NCBI RefSeq assembly: GCF_011050365.1
Contig: NZ_DRFV01000009.1
Coordinates: 62,001 to 126,000, forward strand
Origin: Pseudohongiella sp.
GTDB lineage: Bacteria > Pseudomonadota > Gammaproteobacteria > Pseudomonadales > Pseudohongiellaceae
Direction: 5' to 3'
DNA length: 64,000 nt
Under the pieces are notes generated by a model. The model did no database searches, was not told the origin of the DNA, and saw nothing but the letters and a program-made list of their open reading frames with translations. Position numbers and translations under genes: made by a program. Positions 14,690 to 24,574 of this stretch are shown here, in pieces (the stretch's first letter is position 1; every line of letters starts with the position of its first letter).

Positions 14690-16545
14690 TCTGCCTCGTT
14701 GTTGGCGTCGCCCGCGTGTGTGTCGTCCGGTTCCGCAGAAGCCAGTGAAGACTCGGCAAACTGCAGCCGATGCAGGCGCGCATAGTGCTTGTCCAGCGCC
14801 AGCAATTCGGCGTGAGTGCCAGACTCCACAATGCGGCCTTTGTCCATGACCAGAATCACATTTGCGTTCTCGATGGTCGACAGACGGTGCGCGATGACAA
14901 ACGTGGTTCGACCCCGCATCAGCTCGTTCAACGCCTGTTGGATATGTTGCTCAGACTCGGTATCCAGCGCTGAGGTGGCTTCATCCAGAATCAGCACCGG
15001 CGCGTCTTTCAGAAACGCGCGGGCTATCGCCAGGCGCTGACGCTGACCGCCCGAGAGCAGCGTACCACCATCCCCCACCTGGGAATCAAAACCCTCTGGT
15101 AACTGGGCGGCAAACTCGGTGACATGGGCGTTGTCGGCGGCGCGCTGAATCTGTTCGGCGGTAACTTTTTCGCCGATACCGTAGGCGATATTCTCCGCCA
15201 CACTGCCTTCGAACAGCACCACGTCCTGCGTCACGATAGCAATCTGTTCGCGCAGATTGCCTAACCTGTAATCCGGCAGCGACACATCGTCCAACCGGAT
15301 ATCACCGCTGCCGTATTCATAAAACCGCGGCAGCAAACTGACCAGGGTTGACTTGCCGCTGCCCGAGCGTCCCACCAGCGCCACGGTCATGCCCGGCTCA
15401 ACGCGCAGATTGATGCCCTGCAACACCGGCTCATCCTTCTTGTAGGAGAACCCGACGTCACTGAATTCGATCAGGCCTTTGGCGCGCGAGGTTTCATGTG
15501 TGCCCAGGTCTTTTTCCGGCGGGGTGTCGAGCAATGCAAAAATACTGGTGGCGGCGGAGATACCACGCTGAATGACGGCGTTGACACCGGACAACTGACG
15601 AATGGGTTTGGCCAGCATGCCGGCCACGGTCAGGAACGACACCAGTTCGCCCGGTGTGGAGCTGGCCAACAGCTCCGGCGATAACGCAAACCAGATCAGT
15701 ATGGCCATGGCGATGCTCACCAGCAACTGAATCAGCGGCGTCGCGGTTGACTCGGTGGCGACCATTTTCATGTTCTGGCGCCGGTTCTTTTCACTGGCAC
15801 TACTGAAGCGGTTGGAGACGTAGTTGCCGGCATTAAAGGTACGGATGACGCGCTGACCCTTGATGGATTCGTTGGTGATCTGGGTGACATCACCCATGGA
15901 ATCCTGCATTTGTCGGCTGTAACGGCGATAGCGCGTGGTCGCCAGATGCACAACAAAAGCCACACAGGGTGCCACCAGCAGAAACACCAGGCTAAGGCGC
16001 CAGTTCACCCAGAAAAGGTACAGCAACAGGCCAATGACGGTGAGACCCTCACGCATGATCACGGTAATGGCATTGGTGGCCGCGCCCTTGATCTGCGCAA
16101 CATCGTAGGTGACCTTGGACACCAGCCTGCCAATGCTGTTCTGATCGTAGTAACGCACGGGCACCGCCAGCAGTTGATCGACAATCTGGCAGCGCAGCTT
16201 GTGCACCACATGATTGGCAACGTGTTCCAGGGCGAAGTGACCGAGGAAGCCACCGAGACCACGAAACAGAACGATCAGCACACAAAGAATCGGGGAGATG
16301 ATGCGGGCATCCGCATTCTGGACAGCCACCTGGTCAATGGTCCAGCCCAGCCAGGCTGCTGTGGCCGGTGTGGTGGCAGCAAAAATAAGGTAACCCAGAA
16401 AGCTGATGCCCATGATGCCCAGGTACGGCAGGATGTGGGCCATCAGGCGTTTGTAGACCTGCCAGCCCGTCATTTGCGGCGCTGCAGCCGCAGGCTGCCC
16501 CGGCGTCCGTGCGGGTCGTGATGGTCCGCTTGCGCTATCACTCAT
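14686..16545 (-). CDS. msbA: Lipid A export ABC transporter
   Basis: MsbA flips core-lipid A across the inner membrane. The 619-residue half-transporter has six N-terminal membrane helices (about 30-330) and one nucleotide-binding domain with Walker A VGRSGSGKSTLVS, signature LLSGGQRQRLAIARA, Walker B LILDEATSALD and the H-loop IAHRLST. A Pro/Ala-rich head of about 25 residues precedes the first helix. It overlaps exbD upstream and lpxK downstream by four bases each. Confidence 0.96.
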   Translation of the reverse strand: MSDSASGPSRPARTPGQPAAAAPQMTGWQVYKRLMAHILPYLGIMGISFLGYLIFAATTPATAAWLGWTIDQVAVQNADARIISPILCVLIVLFRGLGGFLGHFALEHVANHVVHKLRCQIVDQLLAVPVRYYDQNSIGRLVSKVTYDVAQIKGAATNAITVIMREGLTVIGLLLYLFWVNWRLSLVFLLVAPCVAFVVHLATTRYRRYSRQMQDSMGDVTQITNESIKGQRVIRTFNAGNYVSNRFSSASEKNRRQNMKMVATESTATPLIQLLVSIAMAILIWFALSPELLASSTPGELVSFLTVAGMLAKPIRQLSGVNAVIQRGISAATSIFALLDTPPEKDLGTHETSRAKGLIEFSDVGFSYKKDEPVLQGINLRVEPGMTVALVGRSGSGKSTLVSLLPRFYEYGSGDIRLDDVSLPDYRLGNLREQIAIVTQDVVLFEGSVAENIAYGIGEKVTAEQIQRAADNAHVTEFAAQLPEGFDSQVGDGGTLLSGGQRQRLAIARAFLKDAPVLILDEATSALDTESEQHIQQALNELMRGRTTFVIAHRLSTIENANVILVMDKGRIVESGTHAELLALDKHYARLHRLQFAESSLASAEPDDTHAGDANNEAD

Positions 16546-16988
16546 GGCGTCGCTCCACCATCGGTATCAGATTCATCGTCCGCGCGGCGGGTGGCAATAC
16601 TCAGCCGGCTGAAACCGGATTGTCCGATCGCATCCATGGCGGTGACCACAGACTGATGCGTGGCTTCGGCATCGGCGATCAGCAACACCGGAGTGCTACG
16701 ATCACCTGCGGCGGCATCAATCAGGGCACGGCCCAACGTCATCAACTGAGTGTCAGATAGCACCTGGTCGTTGACGCTGTAGCGCCCGGACTGGCTGACC
16801 AGTACTTCAATCTGGTTGGGGACGGCCTCGGCCTGCTCGGCATTTGCCTCCGGCAGGTTGACGGCAATCCGGGTTTCCCGGGTAAAGGTGGTGGTGACCA
16901 TAAAAAAGATCAGCAACAGAAACACCACATCAATCAACGGCGTCAGATTGATGGCGGGATCCTCAAGGGTGCGCCGGGGAAATTTCAC
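16542..16988 (-). CDS. exbD: ExbD/TolR-family biopolymer transport protein
   Basis: The 148-residue protein has a short cytoplasmic N-terminus (MKFPRRTLEDPAINLTPLIDVVFLLLIFFMV) with the single membrane helix and the essential Asp in PLIDVVF, followed by a periplasmic domain. With ExbB it forms a proton-driven motor. Placement before msbA is typical for Pseudomonas-like genomes, where the pair is often called exbB2/exbD2. It overlaps exbB by four bases. No tonB is adjacent, so its partner is unknown. Confidence 0.93.
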   Translation of the reverse strand: MKFPRRTLEDPAINLTPLIDVVFLLLIFFMVTTTFTRETRIAVNLPEANAEQAEAVPNQIEVLVSQSGRYSVNDQVLSDTQLMTLGRALIDAAAGDRSTPVLLIADAEATHQSVVTAMDAIGQSGFSRLSIATRRADDESDTDGGATP

Positions 16989-17641
16989 GCCGCCTGCTCT
17001 TGTTCTGGTGTTGTGTTCTTGAGATCTCCCAGTTCCACCGGCACCTTGTCGAGCGCATCAACCAGCTTCGCCGATTCCTGCTCCAGCGCCAGCACCAGTG
17101 AATCCACCTTACGAATAAAATAGCGGTGACAGGCATAAGACGGGATTGCCACACACAGACCGGCGGCCGTGGTGATCAGCGCTTCGGAAATGCCTCCGGC
17201 CAGCGCACTGGCATTACCCGTGCCCTGTATCATGATTTCGGTGAACACCCGGATCATACCGATGACGGTGCCCAACAGGCCCAGCAGCGGCGTGATGGCA
17301 GCGATAGTGCCCAGTGTGCTGAGATAACGCTCCAGTTCGTGAATCACCACCGAGGCGCTGTGCGCAATGGCATCCTGCATCTGGGCGCGTCCCTGTCTGG
17401 CATGCAGCAGACCGGCGGCCAGAATCTGGCCCAGCGGCGATGACAGGCGCAATTCGCGCATGCGGGTGGAGTCCAGCTCATTGTTCTTGATCCAGGTCCA
17501 CACCTGCCCCACCGCATAGCGTGGTGCAATCCGGTTCGCCGACAGGGACCAGGAGCGTTCAATGACAATCGCAATCGCCAGAATGGAACACAGAATTATC
17601 GGCAGCATCAACCAGCCACCCGCCATCACGATCTCTACCAC
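16985..17641 (-). CDS. exbB: MotA/TolQ/ExbB proton channel family protein
   Basis: The 218-residue protein has an N-terminal helix (GGWLMLPIILCSILAIAIVIERSW) and two further helices around LSTLGTIAAITPLLGLLGTVIGMIRVF and ALITTAAGLCVAIPSY, as in ExbB. The start ATG 17641 matches the family N-terminus. The end of comEC overlaps its first 83 bases in another frame. It is followed by exbD. Confidence 0.94.
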   Translation of the reverse strand: MVEIVMAGGWLMLPIILCSILAIAIVIERSWSLSANRIAPRYAVGQVWTWIKNNELDSTRMRELRLSSPLGQILAAGLLHARQGRAQMQDAIAHSASVVIHELERYLSTLGTIAAITPLLGLLGTVIGMIRVFTEIMIQGTGNASALAGGISEALITTAAGLCVAIPSYACHRYFIRKVDSLVLALEQESAKLVDALDKVPVELGDLKNTTPEQEQAA

Positions 17642-20246
17642 AAATGTCGCCTCCTGCTGATACGGTCGCTACTTTACCATAATCATTCGGCGGGATGTTA
17701 TGCCAGAAGCGGCGATAACGCTGGCGATGTGTTGCCGACAGGCGTGGCCCGTCCGCCGCGCCCAGCTCAATCTGCACGGCGCCGGTACGCGGGGTTTCGC
17801 AGACGACACTGCCATTGGCACGCAAACGCTGCACCACATCGGGCGCTGGATGATCAAAGCGGTTGCGATAACCTGCCGACACCACGGTCAGTGTCGGCTG
17901 CACCGTCTGCACAAATGCCGGCGAGGACGAGCTGGCACTGCCGTGATGTGCTGCCTGCAGGATGTCGGCACGCAACGCTGCCGGTTCGCGTGAATAACGG
18001 CGTAACAGGTCATGTTCGGCAGCCTGCTCAATGTCCCCGGTCAGCAACGCACGCTGGCTGCCGGCCGTGATCAACAACACGCAGGCATTGTTGTTTTCAC
18101 CGCGATAGACGTCTGTCGCCGGGTGCAGGATCTCAAAATCGACCCCATCCCAGCGCCAGCGTTGACCTGCGCGGCAGCGCTCAAAGCCGGGTTCGGCCGC
18201 AGTCCCGGCCATAGCACTACCGGCCACAGCACCACCTGCCATAGCACCACCGGCCAGGCGTTGGCGCACAGGAAACTGCGCCATAACCGACGCCGCGCCG
18301 CCACTGTGATCCTGATGCCAGTGGCTGATGATCAGCATATCCAGTTGCCGCACGTCACGCATACGCAGATAAGGTGTGATCACGGCACGGCCGGTGTCGA
18401 ATTGTGGTCCCAGCGCGGGCCCGGTATCGAACACCAGGTGATGATGGCGAGTGTGCACCACCACAGCCAGGCCCTGACCAACATCCAGGAACTGCAGTTG
18501 TGCCTCTCCCGGCGCGGGCCGTGGCCGGTCCGCCGGCCACAACAGCGGCGCAAACAGGCACAGGGGCAGCAGCCATGACGTGCGGCCAGGCACCAGCCCT
18601 CTGGGGGCCAGCATCAGCAGCACAGCCAACATGGCCAGCACCATGGTCAGCGCGGTGGGCGGTGCCGGTTGCCAGAGTGCGGGACCCAGCCCGGCGGCGA
18701 TATCGAGGCCCGTGAACAGCCATGCCAGCAGCCGGTCCGCCAGCCACAGCGGTCCGCTGGCCAATGCCGGCAGCGATACCAGCAACAGTGCGCCCAGCAG
18801 CGCCAGCGGCACGATCAACAGACTGACCAGCGGGATCGCCAGTACATTGACCAGCGGCGAGATCAGCGATACCTGTCCGGTCCACAACAACAGCGGCAGC
18901 AGCAGACCCAGACTGACCGTCCACTGCGGTTGCAGCCATCTGAACCACACGTCGCGACCTGATTGCTGCCATGACCTGCCCCATGACCTGCTCCACAACC
19001 CGCGCCGCGAAAGGCCTGCCCCCTGCTCGGCCGGCGCCCGACGGTAGCCGGTGAAGGCAAACAACAGCGCGCCGACCGCGGTAAACGACAACCAGAAGCC
19101 GGCCTGCGTTACACTCATCGGCGCCAACAGCAGCACCAGTGTCGCGGCCAGCAGCAGGCTGTAGCTGGGCATAAAACGCCGCCCCAGCAATTGTCCGCTC
19201 ATCAGCACCAGCACCATCACCAGCGCACGCTGGGTCGGCAGCGAAAACCCCGCCAGAGCGCTGTATACCAGTGCCGCCGTGATCGCGGCCAGCGCGCCGT
19301 AGTGTTGCGCCGGCAGCCATAACAGCAGCGCTGGCAGCAGACGCACCAGCAGATTGACCAGGGCGTAAGCGGTCATGGCGACAAAACCCACATGCAGCCC
19401 GGAAATGACCAGCAAATGATTGGTACCGGTTTGCGTCAGCAGTTGCCACTGAGCTGCGCTGACACCGTCCCGATCGCCCAGGATCAGCGCGCTTAACACC
19501 CCCCGGTGCGTCAGGGTCGCGGCCTGTTGATAGAGCCTGGCACGCAGCCCGGCGCGAGCGGACTGCAGGCCGGGACCCGCCGCTGTCAGGCGCTCATTGA
19601 ACACCGTATCGCGGACATAACCGCGGGCAATGATGCCGCGCTGAAACAGTGCTGCCTCGAAATCGTAACCACCGGGATTGGCAAACCCATGCGGCCGGTT
19701 GAGGCGCACACGAAAACGCCAGTGCTCACCGGGCCACAATGTTAGACCGGTGTACTCGTTAAGCGTGATGCGGGCCCCGGCCATTTTTGCCGCCGCAGCA
19801 CTTGTTGCCGCCGCAGCGCTTGTTGCCGCCACAGCGCTGTTGGCGGTTTCGGATCCGCCTGTCGACGGCGGACAATCACGCGGATGCAAGCGAAAGCAGA
19901 CGCTTTTGAGGGTCAGCTCAAACTGCTGAAACTGACCGCGCGGCGATGGCAGACTGACAATTTGTCCGGCACCCCAGAAATCCACCCCCTCCAGTTCACG
20001 CGGCAACTGCTGTTCGAGCTGGCGTACCGCATGCAGCCAGCACCAAACCAGCCCCAGTATCAGCGCCAGGCCTGTCAACAACGGCAGGCGCCAACGGTTG
20101 ACCGGCAGCCACCACCACAGTGACGGCAACAGCACTGCCACCAGCAACAACAGCCACACAACATTGCTCACCGGCCAGGGCGGCAACACCGGTACCCGGC
20201 TGAACAGCCAGATACCCAGACAAAATGCCAGCATCCCTGCGCGCAT
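17559..20246 (-). CDS. DNA internalization protein ComEC/Rec2
   Basis: ComEC forms the inner-membrane channel for single-stranded DNA during transformation. The 895-residue protein has an N-terminal cluster of helices, an OB-like DUF4131 region, the competence core (TNHLLVISGLHVGFVAMTAY, SLPTQRALVMVLV) and a C-terminal metallo-beta-lactamase domain (FLDVGQGLAVVVHT, ISHWHQDHSGG). Two Ala/Gly-rich tandem inserts are present: AAATSA repeats near residue 145-160 (DNA 19787-19850) and AMAGGAVAGSAMAG near 690 (DNA 18200-18255). The frame continues about 45 residues past the usual RYRRFW terminus into exbB, suggesting loss of the ancestral stop. Confidence 0.93.
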   Translation of the reverse strand: MRAGMLAFCLGIWLFSRVPVLPPWPVSNVVWLLLLVAVLLPSLWWWLPVNRWRLPLLTGLALILGLVWCWLHAVRQLEQQLPRELEGVDFWGAGQIVSLPSPRGQFQQFELTLKSVCFRLHPRDCPPSTGGSETANSAVAATSAAAATSAAAAKMAGARITLNEYTGLTLWPGEHWRFRVRLNRPHGFANPGGYDFEAALFQRGIIARGYVRDTVFNERLTAAGPGLQSARAGLRARLYQQAATLTHRGVLSALILGDRDGVSAAQWQLLTQTGTNHLLVISGLHVGFVAMTAYALVNLLVRLLPALLLWLPAQHYGALAAITAALVYSALAGFSLPTQRALVMVLVLMSGQLLGRRFMPSYSLLLAATLVLLLAPMSVTQAGFWLSFTAVGALLFAFTGYRRAPAEQGAGLSRRGLWSRSWGRSWQQSGRDVWFRWLQPQWTVSLGLLLPLLLWTGQVSLISPLVNVLAIPLVSLLIVPLALLGALLLVSLPALASGPLWLADRLLAWLFTGLDIAAGLGPALWQPAPPTALTMVLAMLAVLLMLAPRGLVPGRTSWLLPLCLFAPLLWPADRPRPAPGEAQLQFLDVGQGLAVVVHTRHHHLVFDTGPALGPQFDTGRAVITPYLRMRDVRQLDMLIISHWHQDHSGGAASVMAQFPVRQRLAGGAMAGGAVAGSAMAGTAAEPGFERCRAGQRWRWDGVDFEILHPATDVYRGENNNACVLLITAGSQRALLTGDIEQAAEHDLLRRYSREPAALRADILQAAHHGSASSSSPAFVQTVQPTLTVVSAGYRNRFDHPAPDVVQRLRANGSVVCETPRTGAVQIELGAADGPRLSATHRQRYRRFWHNIPPNDYGKVATVSAGGDICGRDRDGGWLVDAADNSVFHSGDCDCH

Positions 20247-20353
20247 AACTTGTCACGGTCGTCGCAGGGACGGCCTCCGGGTCAGGATAGGTTTGGTTGC
20301 CTGAGGTTTAAAGCAACCGGTGGTTCAGGAGGTATAGCAGAAAAACCAGCCTG

Positions 20354-21604
20354 TCACTCACTTCTCAGAGCTTCAGCCGGCAACACGCGTGCGGCGCGCC
20401 AGGCGGGATACAGGCTGGCCAGCAGACACAGCACCAGCACGCCGGCACTGACACCGATCAGGTCGCCCGCACGCAGTTCCGAGGGCAGAAAGTCCACCGG
20501 GTAGACATCAGCGCTGAGCAGTTGCGCGCCCGACAGTTGTTCAACCCAGGCGAACAGATCACTGACACTCAGCGCCAGCGACACCCCCAGCAGCACACCA
20601 ATCAGGGTGCCCAGCAGGCCGACAAGACAACCTTGCAAGACAAAAATGCGGCCGATCATGCCAGGACTTGCGCCCATTGTCCGTAAAATGGCGATATCAC
20701 CGCGCTTGTCGCGCACAATCATGATCAGACTGACTACCAGGTTGAAAGCTGCCACCGCCACCAGCAACCACAACAAAAAGCCGACAATCGTGCGCGACAG
20801 GCGAATATTCTCGTAGATCGCGCCGAACCACTGGGTCCAGGTTTCCAGATAAAACCCCTGCGGCAGCAATGACTCAATATCGGCACGCACGGCATTCACC
20901 GCCAGCACATCATCGGTACGCAGTCGCAAACCAGTGAAACGATCCGGCTGCCGGTACAAGGCCTGGGCATCGGCCAGGGCAATCATCACCAGGCGCTCAT
21001 CCAGCTCCTGCGTGCCCACCCGGTAAATACCGCCGACGTTAAAGCGCCGCTGCACCGGCAACGGCGCGACCGGGTTAATGGAGACATTCAGCGAATACAG
21101 CGAGATGCTGTCACCCAGCCCGACACCCAGGCGCTGGGCCAGGGTTTCTCCCAGCACCACCTGAAATCGCGACTCGCCCAGTGACGCCAGGCTGCCGGCG
21201 CGCATAAAGCGGGACAACCGCGAGATGTCTGCTTCGCGCTGCGGATCAACTCCGTTCACCAGCACGCCGACATTGTCATCAGGCCCGGCAATGACACCGT
21301 TGGCTTCCAGCACCGGCGCACTCAGGTTGACCCCGCGCACCGCCAGCACCGCCTCGCTCAACTGCGCCCAGCGCTCAGTGTTGATATTCTCCCGGGTCCT
21401 GATGGTGGCGTGCGGCAGGATGCCCAGCACATTCTCGCGGACCTCACGGTCAAAGCCGTTCATGACCGACAATACCGTGATCAGAATACACACGCTGAGC
21501 GCCAGGCCGCCGATGGTAAGCATGGACATAAAACTCACCAGCTCGCTACGCCGGCCAACGCTGACGTAGCGTAGCGCGATGAAAGCTGCCAGTGATCGCG
21601 TCAT
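20354..21604 (-). CDS. lolE: Lipoprotein-releasing system permease (LolC/E family)
   Basis: The 416-residue inner-membrane protein has one N-terminal helix ([27 protein letters not shown]), a large periplasmic domain and three C-terminal helices ([57 protein letters not shown]), the LolC/E layout. With LolC and LolD it extracts lipoproteins from the inner membrane for LolA. ATG 21604 forms an ATGA overlap with lolD; a GTG four codons upstream is possible. Assignment as LolE rather than LolC follows the lolC-lolD-lolE order of E. coli. Confidence 0.92.
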   Translation of the reverse strand: MTRSLAAFIALRYVSVGRRSELVSFMSMLTIGGLALSVCILITVLSVMNGFDREVRENVLGILPHATIRTRENINTERWAQLSEAVLAVRGVNLSAPVLEANGVIAGPDDNVGVLVNGVDPQREADISRLSRFMRAGSLASLGESRFQVVLGETLAQRLGVGLGDSISLYSLNVSINPVAPLPVQRRFNVGGIYRVGTQELDERLVMIALADAQALYRQPDRFTGLRLRTDDVLAVNAVRADIESLLPQGFYLETWTQWFGAIYENIRLSRTIVGFLLWLLVAVAAFNLVVSLIMIVRDKRGDIAILRTMGASPGMIGRIFVLQGCLVGLLGTLIGVLLGVSLALSVSDLFAWVEQLSGAQLLSADVYPVDFLPSELRAGDLIGVSAGVLVLCLLASLYPAWRAARVLPAEALRSE

Positions 21605-22281
21605 GCCTGCAGACACCCATTATTGAGCAGTAACACCCGATCCAGACTGGCAGCAAACTGCTCATCGTGGGTCACCACCACAAAACTGGTCGCCAGCCTT
21701 GTGTTCAATTCCTGCATCAGCTCGTGTATGCCGGTGGCCGTGCGCCGGTCCAGATTACCGGTGGGTTCATCCATCAGCACACAACTGGGCGATGCCACCA
21801 GCGCGCGCGCAATGGCCACGCGCTGCCGTTCGCCCCCCGACAGTTCGGCCGGTTTGTGAGTCAGCCGATGCGCCAGACCAACACTTTGCAGCAGGTCTGC
21901 CGCTTTATCGCGGGCATCACTCACCCTGGCGCCGCCGATCAGTAGCGGCATGGCAACATTCTCCAGCGCACTGAATTCACCCAGCAAATGATGAAACTGA
22001 TAGACAAAACCCAGGTAGCGGTTGCGCAGCAGGCCCCGTTCTTTATCTGACAGTGTTGCCAGCGCCTGTCCCGCCACCCGGATGTCGCCACCGGAAGGCA
22101 CATCGAGCCCGCCCAGCATATTGAGCAGCGTGGTTTTGCCGGAGCCGGAACTGCCGACTATGGCAATGCGCTCACCGGGCACCACGTCCAGATTGATATC
22201 ACTGAGCACCTCCACCTGTTGTGGTCCCTGGGTATAGGTCTTGCTCAGGTGACGGCAACTGATAACAGCGTCCGTAGTCAT
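21601..22281 (-). CDS. lolD: Lipoprotein-releasing ABC transporter ATPase
   Basis: LolD powers the LolCDE lipoprotein sorter. The 226-residue ATPase has Walker [20 protein letters not shown], signature [16 protein letters not shown] and Walker [14 protein letters not shown] chose ATG 22281 ([16 protein letters not shown]), the family-like start, with GGAGG four bases upstream. The frame stays open upstream through a 21-bp tandem array, so a longer product with AGGYFES repeats is formally possible, but it has no good start. Confidence 0.95.
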   Translation of the reverse strand: MTTDAVISCRHLSKTYTQGPQQVEVLSDINLDVVPGERIAIVGSSGSGKTTLLNMLGGLDVPSGGDIRVAGQALATLSDKERGLLRNRYLGFVYQFHHLLGEFSALENVAMPLLIGGARVSDARDKAADLLQSVGLAHRLTHKPAELSGGERQRVAIARALVASPSCVLMDEPTGNLDRRTATGIHELMQELNTRLATSFVVVTHDEQFAASLDRVLLLNNGCLQA

Positions 22282-22284
22282 AGG

Positions 22285-22395
22285 GCCTCCAGCGGATTCA
22301 AAGTAGCCTCCAGCGGATTCAAAGTAGCCTCCAGCGGATTCAAAGCAGCCTCCAGCGTGTTCAAAGCAGCCTCCAGTGTGGTCAATTCTGCCTCC
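22285..22395 (-). repeat. 21-bp tandem array carrying six Shine-Dalgarno copies before lolD
   Basis: GCCTCC (GGAGGC on the coding strand) recurs at 22285, 22306, 22327, 22348, 22369 and 22390, exactly every 21 bases. The central units are identical and the lolC-proximal ones have diverged. The array fills the whole 122-base gap between the lolC stop and the lolD ATG, and the last copy is lolD's ribosome site. The unit is a multiple of three and keeps the frame open. Confidence 0.95.
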
Positions 22396-22403
22396 AGCAT
22401 CAT

Positions 22404-23663
22404 CTACTCGTACCTCAACACATCGGCGGGCTGGATACGCGACGCCCGCCAGGCCGGATACAGCGTGGCCAGCAAACTGACCAGCAATGCGCTGGCACAG
22501 ACCAGGCCGACATCGGCCCACTGCAACTCAGCCTGCAGGTGGGCAATCATGTAAGTATTGCCGGGCGCCAGGGCATTGTTCAACAGGTCCTGCACCACTT
22601 GCGTGAGATTACCGATACTGGCCGCCAGCGCAATGCCGCCCAGCGCGCCCAGCACGGTGCCAAACACACCTGCCGCCAGGCCCTGAATGACAAACACCGC
22701 CATCACCGTGCCACGTCCGGCCCCCATGGTGCGCAGGATGGCGATATCGGCGCTTTTGTCCGCCACCGTCATCACCAGCGTGGCGACAATATTGACGGCA
22801 CCGATAATCACAATCATCAATAGCATGAAGCCGGTCAGCACCTTTTCCAGCCGCAGGGCGTCAAACAGGCTGCGACGGGTCTGATCCCAGCTGCTGACCT
22901 GATAACCCGCCCCGTCGCTGGTGGCAGGCAAGGCGCCTGCCGCAGCATTGCTGATGGCCGCAGCATTAAACACGTCATCGACACGAAGCCGCATTTGCAG
23001 GCGCCCGCCGCCCGGCGCACTGCCGGCAAACAGCGAGCGGCCAGCCGTCAGGTTGACCAGTGCGGTATCGGCATTGTCATAGAATCCGAAATCCGCCACG
23101 CCCAGCACCCGGAAGCTGCGCGCATCACCGGTATCGCGGCTGAGCAGACTGGACAACGGCGTCACTGATAATTGCATGCCGGAGAACAGCCCCAGGCGGG
23201 ATGCCAGCCGTGTGCCCAGGATAATGCCATCGGGGTTGGCTGCCAGTTCGCCCAGCAGCTGCTGCATATTCAGGCTGTTCTGTTGCAGCACTGCAGGCTC
23301 GGATGCCGGATCAACACCGCGCACCGCGACAAATTCACCGCGCCCCTCATGACGCAACCAGGCCTCACCCTCTACAAAGGGGGCCGCAGCAACAACACCG
23401 CTCTGCTGCTGCAGTATCTGCGCCGCCTGTGGCCACTCAATGCCGCCGGCAGGCAGCATCAGGCCGGCATGCGGCACCGATTTCAGGGTTTCATCACGCA
23501 TGGTGCTGGTGGAGGCGTTGATTACCGACATGACCGCAATCAGCGCCAGCACACCCAGCGCAATACCCAGCATCGAAATCAGCGACACAAAGGACATCAG
23601 CTGATTTTTCTTGCGGGCTCTGACAAAACGCAGCCCGACAAACAGGACCAGGGGTTGATACAT
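22404..23663 (-). CDS. lolC: Lipoprotein-releasing system permease LolC
   Basis: The 419-residue product starts [25 protein letters not shown], a classical LolC/E N-terminus, followed by one helix, a periplasmic domain and three C-terminal helices ([54 protein letters not shown]). The paralogue lolE is downstream of lolD. The open frame extends far upstream of 23663, but that part lies in the rne leader region and has no LolC-like content. Confidence 0.93.
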   Translation of the reverse strand: MYQPLVLFVGLRFVRARKKNQLMSFVSLISMLGIALGVLALIAVMSVINASTSTMRDETLKSVPHAGLMLPAGGIEWPQAAQILQQQSGVVAAAPFVEGEAWLRHEGRGEFVAVRGVDPASEPAVLQQNSLNMQQLLGELAANPDGIILGTRLASRLGLFSGMQLSVTPLSSLLSRDTGDARSFRVLGVADFGFYDNADTALVNLTAGRSLFAGSAPGGGRLQMRLRVDDVFNAAAISNAAAGALPATSDGAGYQVSSWDQTRRSLFDALRLEKVLTGFMLLMIVIIGAVNIVATLVMTVADKSADIAILRTMGAGRGTVMAVFVIQGLAAGVFGTVLGALGGIALAASIGNLTQVVQDLLNNALAPGNTYMIAHLQAELQWADVGLVCASALLVSLLATLYPAWRASRIQPADVLRYE

Positions 23664-24574
23664 GAATGACTTATCCGGATTGAACGGCAAGGGAGCGACG
23701 ATTCTAGTCGAGCCACCGGCGTAAAACAAACATCCGCCACCGCCGGTGCGTTGCGCCGACAAAGTGGCGGCACAAACGGCTGTGAACAGGATGCACAGGT
23801 ATTTGAATAGGAAAGGGTTTGCTGTTATAGTCGCGGGGCTGTGGCCTGTTTGATAGCCTAGCTTGGTCGCGAAACTGTGAAAACATGAACACAGGACATG
23901 TCGATTACATGTCAGCGCCAATAACAGCAGCAATGCAGTTTTAGCCACAGTAGAACCGAATTTTGCAGTACCGGATTTCTTAACAGCAGTACTTAACCGA
24001 GCAACCAGACTGAAGACTCGGGTGAATGATTTTTGCGCGGGGGCACACCAGGAGTGATTGCCCCGCTGCATCCCGCTCCAGCAGGATCTCAGCCACACAA
24101 GCTGAGCCGCTGAGCCGGAAAGCCGGGCACATAAACGGCGACAACAAACAAGCAAGGCGGCGCACAAACCCTGATTCACGGGCAGGCGCCACCATCGTAA
24201 GACCGTGACCTCGACACGACCGGGCATGATTCATCGACCCGATTCCGACACCGAACCACGGTTGCAGTGACAGCAGGATCCCCGGACCTTATCCATGGGC
24301 CCGGGTAGCAGGAGTGGCACTTACACGTCGACTGCCCCGTTCTTTTGCGGGCAGCAGGACACCGATACCGCCCTCATTGCGCCCCTGTCACCGGCACGTT
24401 TTACAGCCTTATTCCGGCTGTTCATACATGCACGCTGCTTGTCCTGTCCCGCCCCGCCTGCGCAAATCTGCACGTTGATCATGCCTTGTTATCAGGGCTG
24501 TCTCTGCGTTCGGATTCCCGTAAATCATCTCGCCCGGATTGGCTGATCTGGTTCAACAGAGATGTGTATCCACT
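23664..24574 (+). promoter_or_regulatory. Long intergenic region: rne leader with hairpins
   Basis: This is 911 bases without a convincing gene between divergent lolC and rne. Small ORFs here (for example 24295-24546) have no recognisable product. It contains a good promoter at 23803-23831, a 7-bp hairpin at 23895-23913 (GACATGT/ACATGTC) and a GC-rich hairpin at 24037-24066 (GCGGGG/CCCCGC with a bulged G). In E. coli the rne 5' UTR is long and structured and mediates feedback decay by RNase E; this leader could do the same, but the sequence similarity was not checked. Confidence 0.6.
23803..23831 (+). promoter_or_regulatory. Candidate sigma70 promoter for rne
   Basis: TTGAAT (23803-23808), a 17-base spacer, and TATAGT (23826-23831). 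A start near 23838 would give a leader of roughly 735 bases before rne ATG 24575. No competing better match was found closer to the gene, but the search was by eye. Confidence 0.5.

Noticed and set aside
22282-22521. N-terminally extended LolD reading through the 21-bp array
   Set aside because: The array supplies the ribosome site of the normal ATG, and the extension overlaps lolC without a convincing start.
23664-24227. Upstream in-frame extension of lolC
   Set aside because: LolC proteins begin near [12 protein letters not shown]; the extra residues are rich in Cys and Arg and lie under the rne leader.
24295-24546. Small ORF in the rne leader
   Set aside because: It resembles non-coding composition and overlaps structured leader sequence; no homologous family is recognised.
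24539-24574. Twelve-codon longer start for RNase E
   Set aside because: Family members start [10 protein letters not shown] at 24575; the extension has no counterpart.
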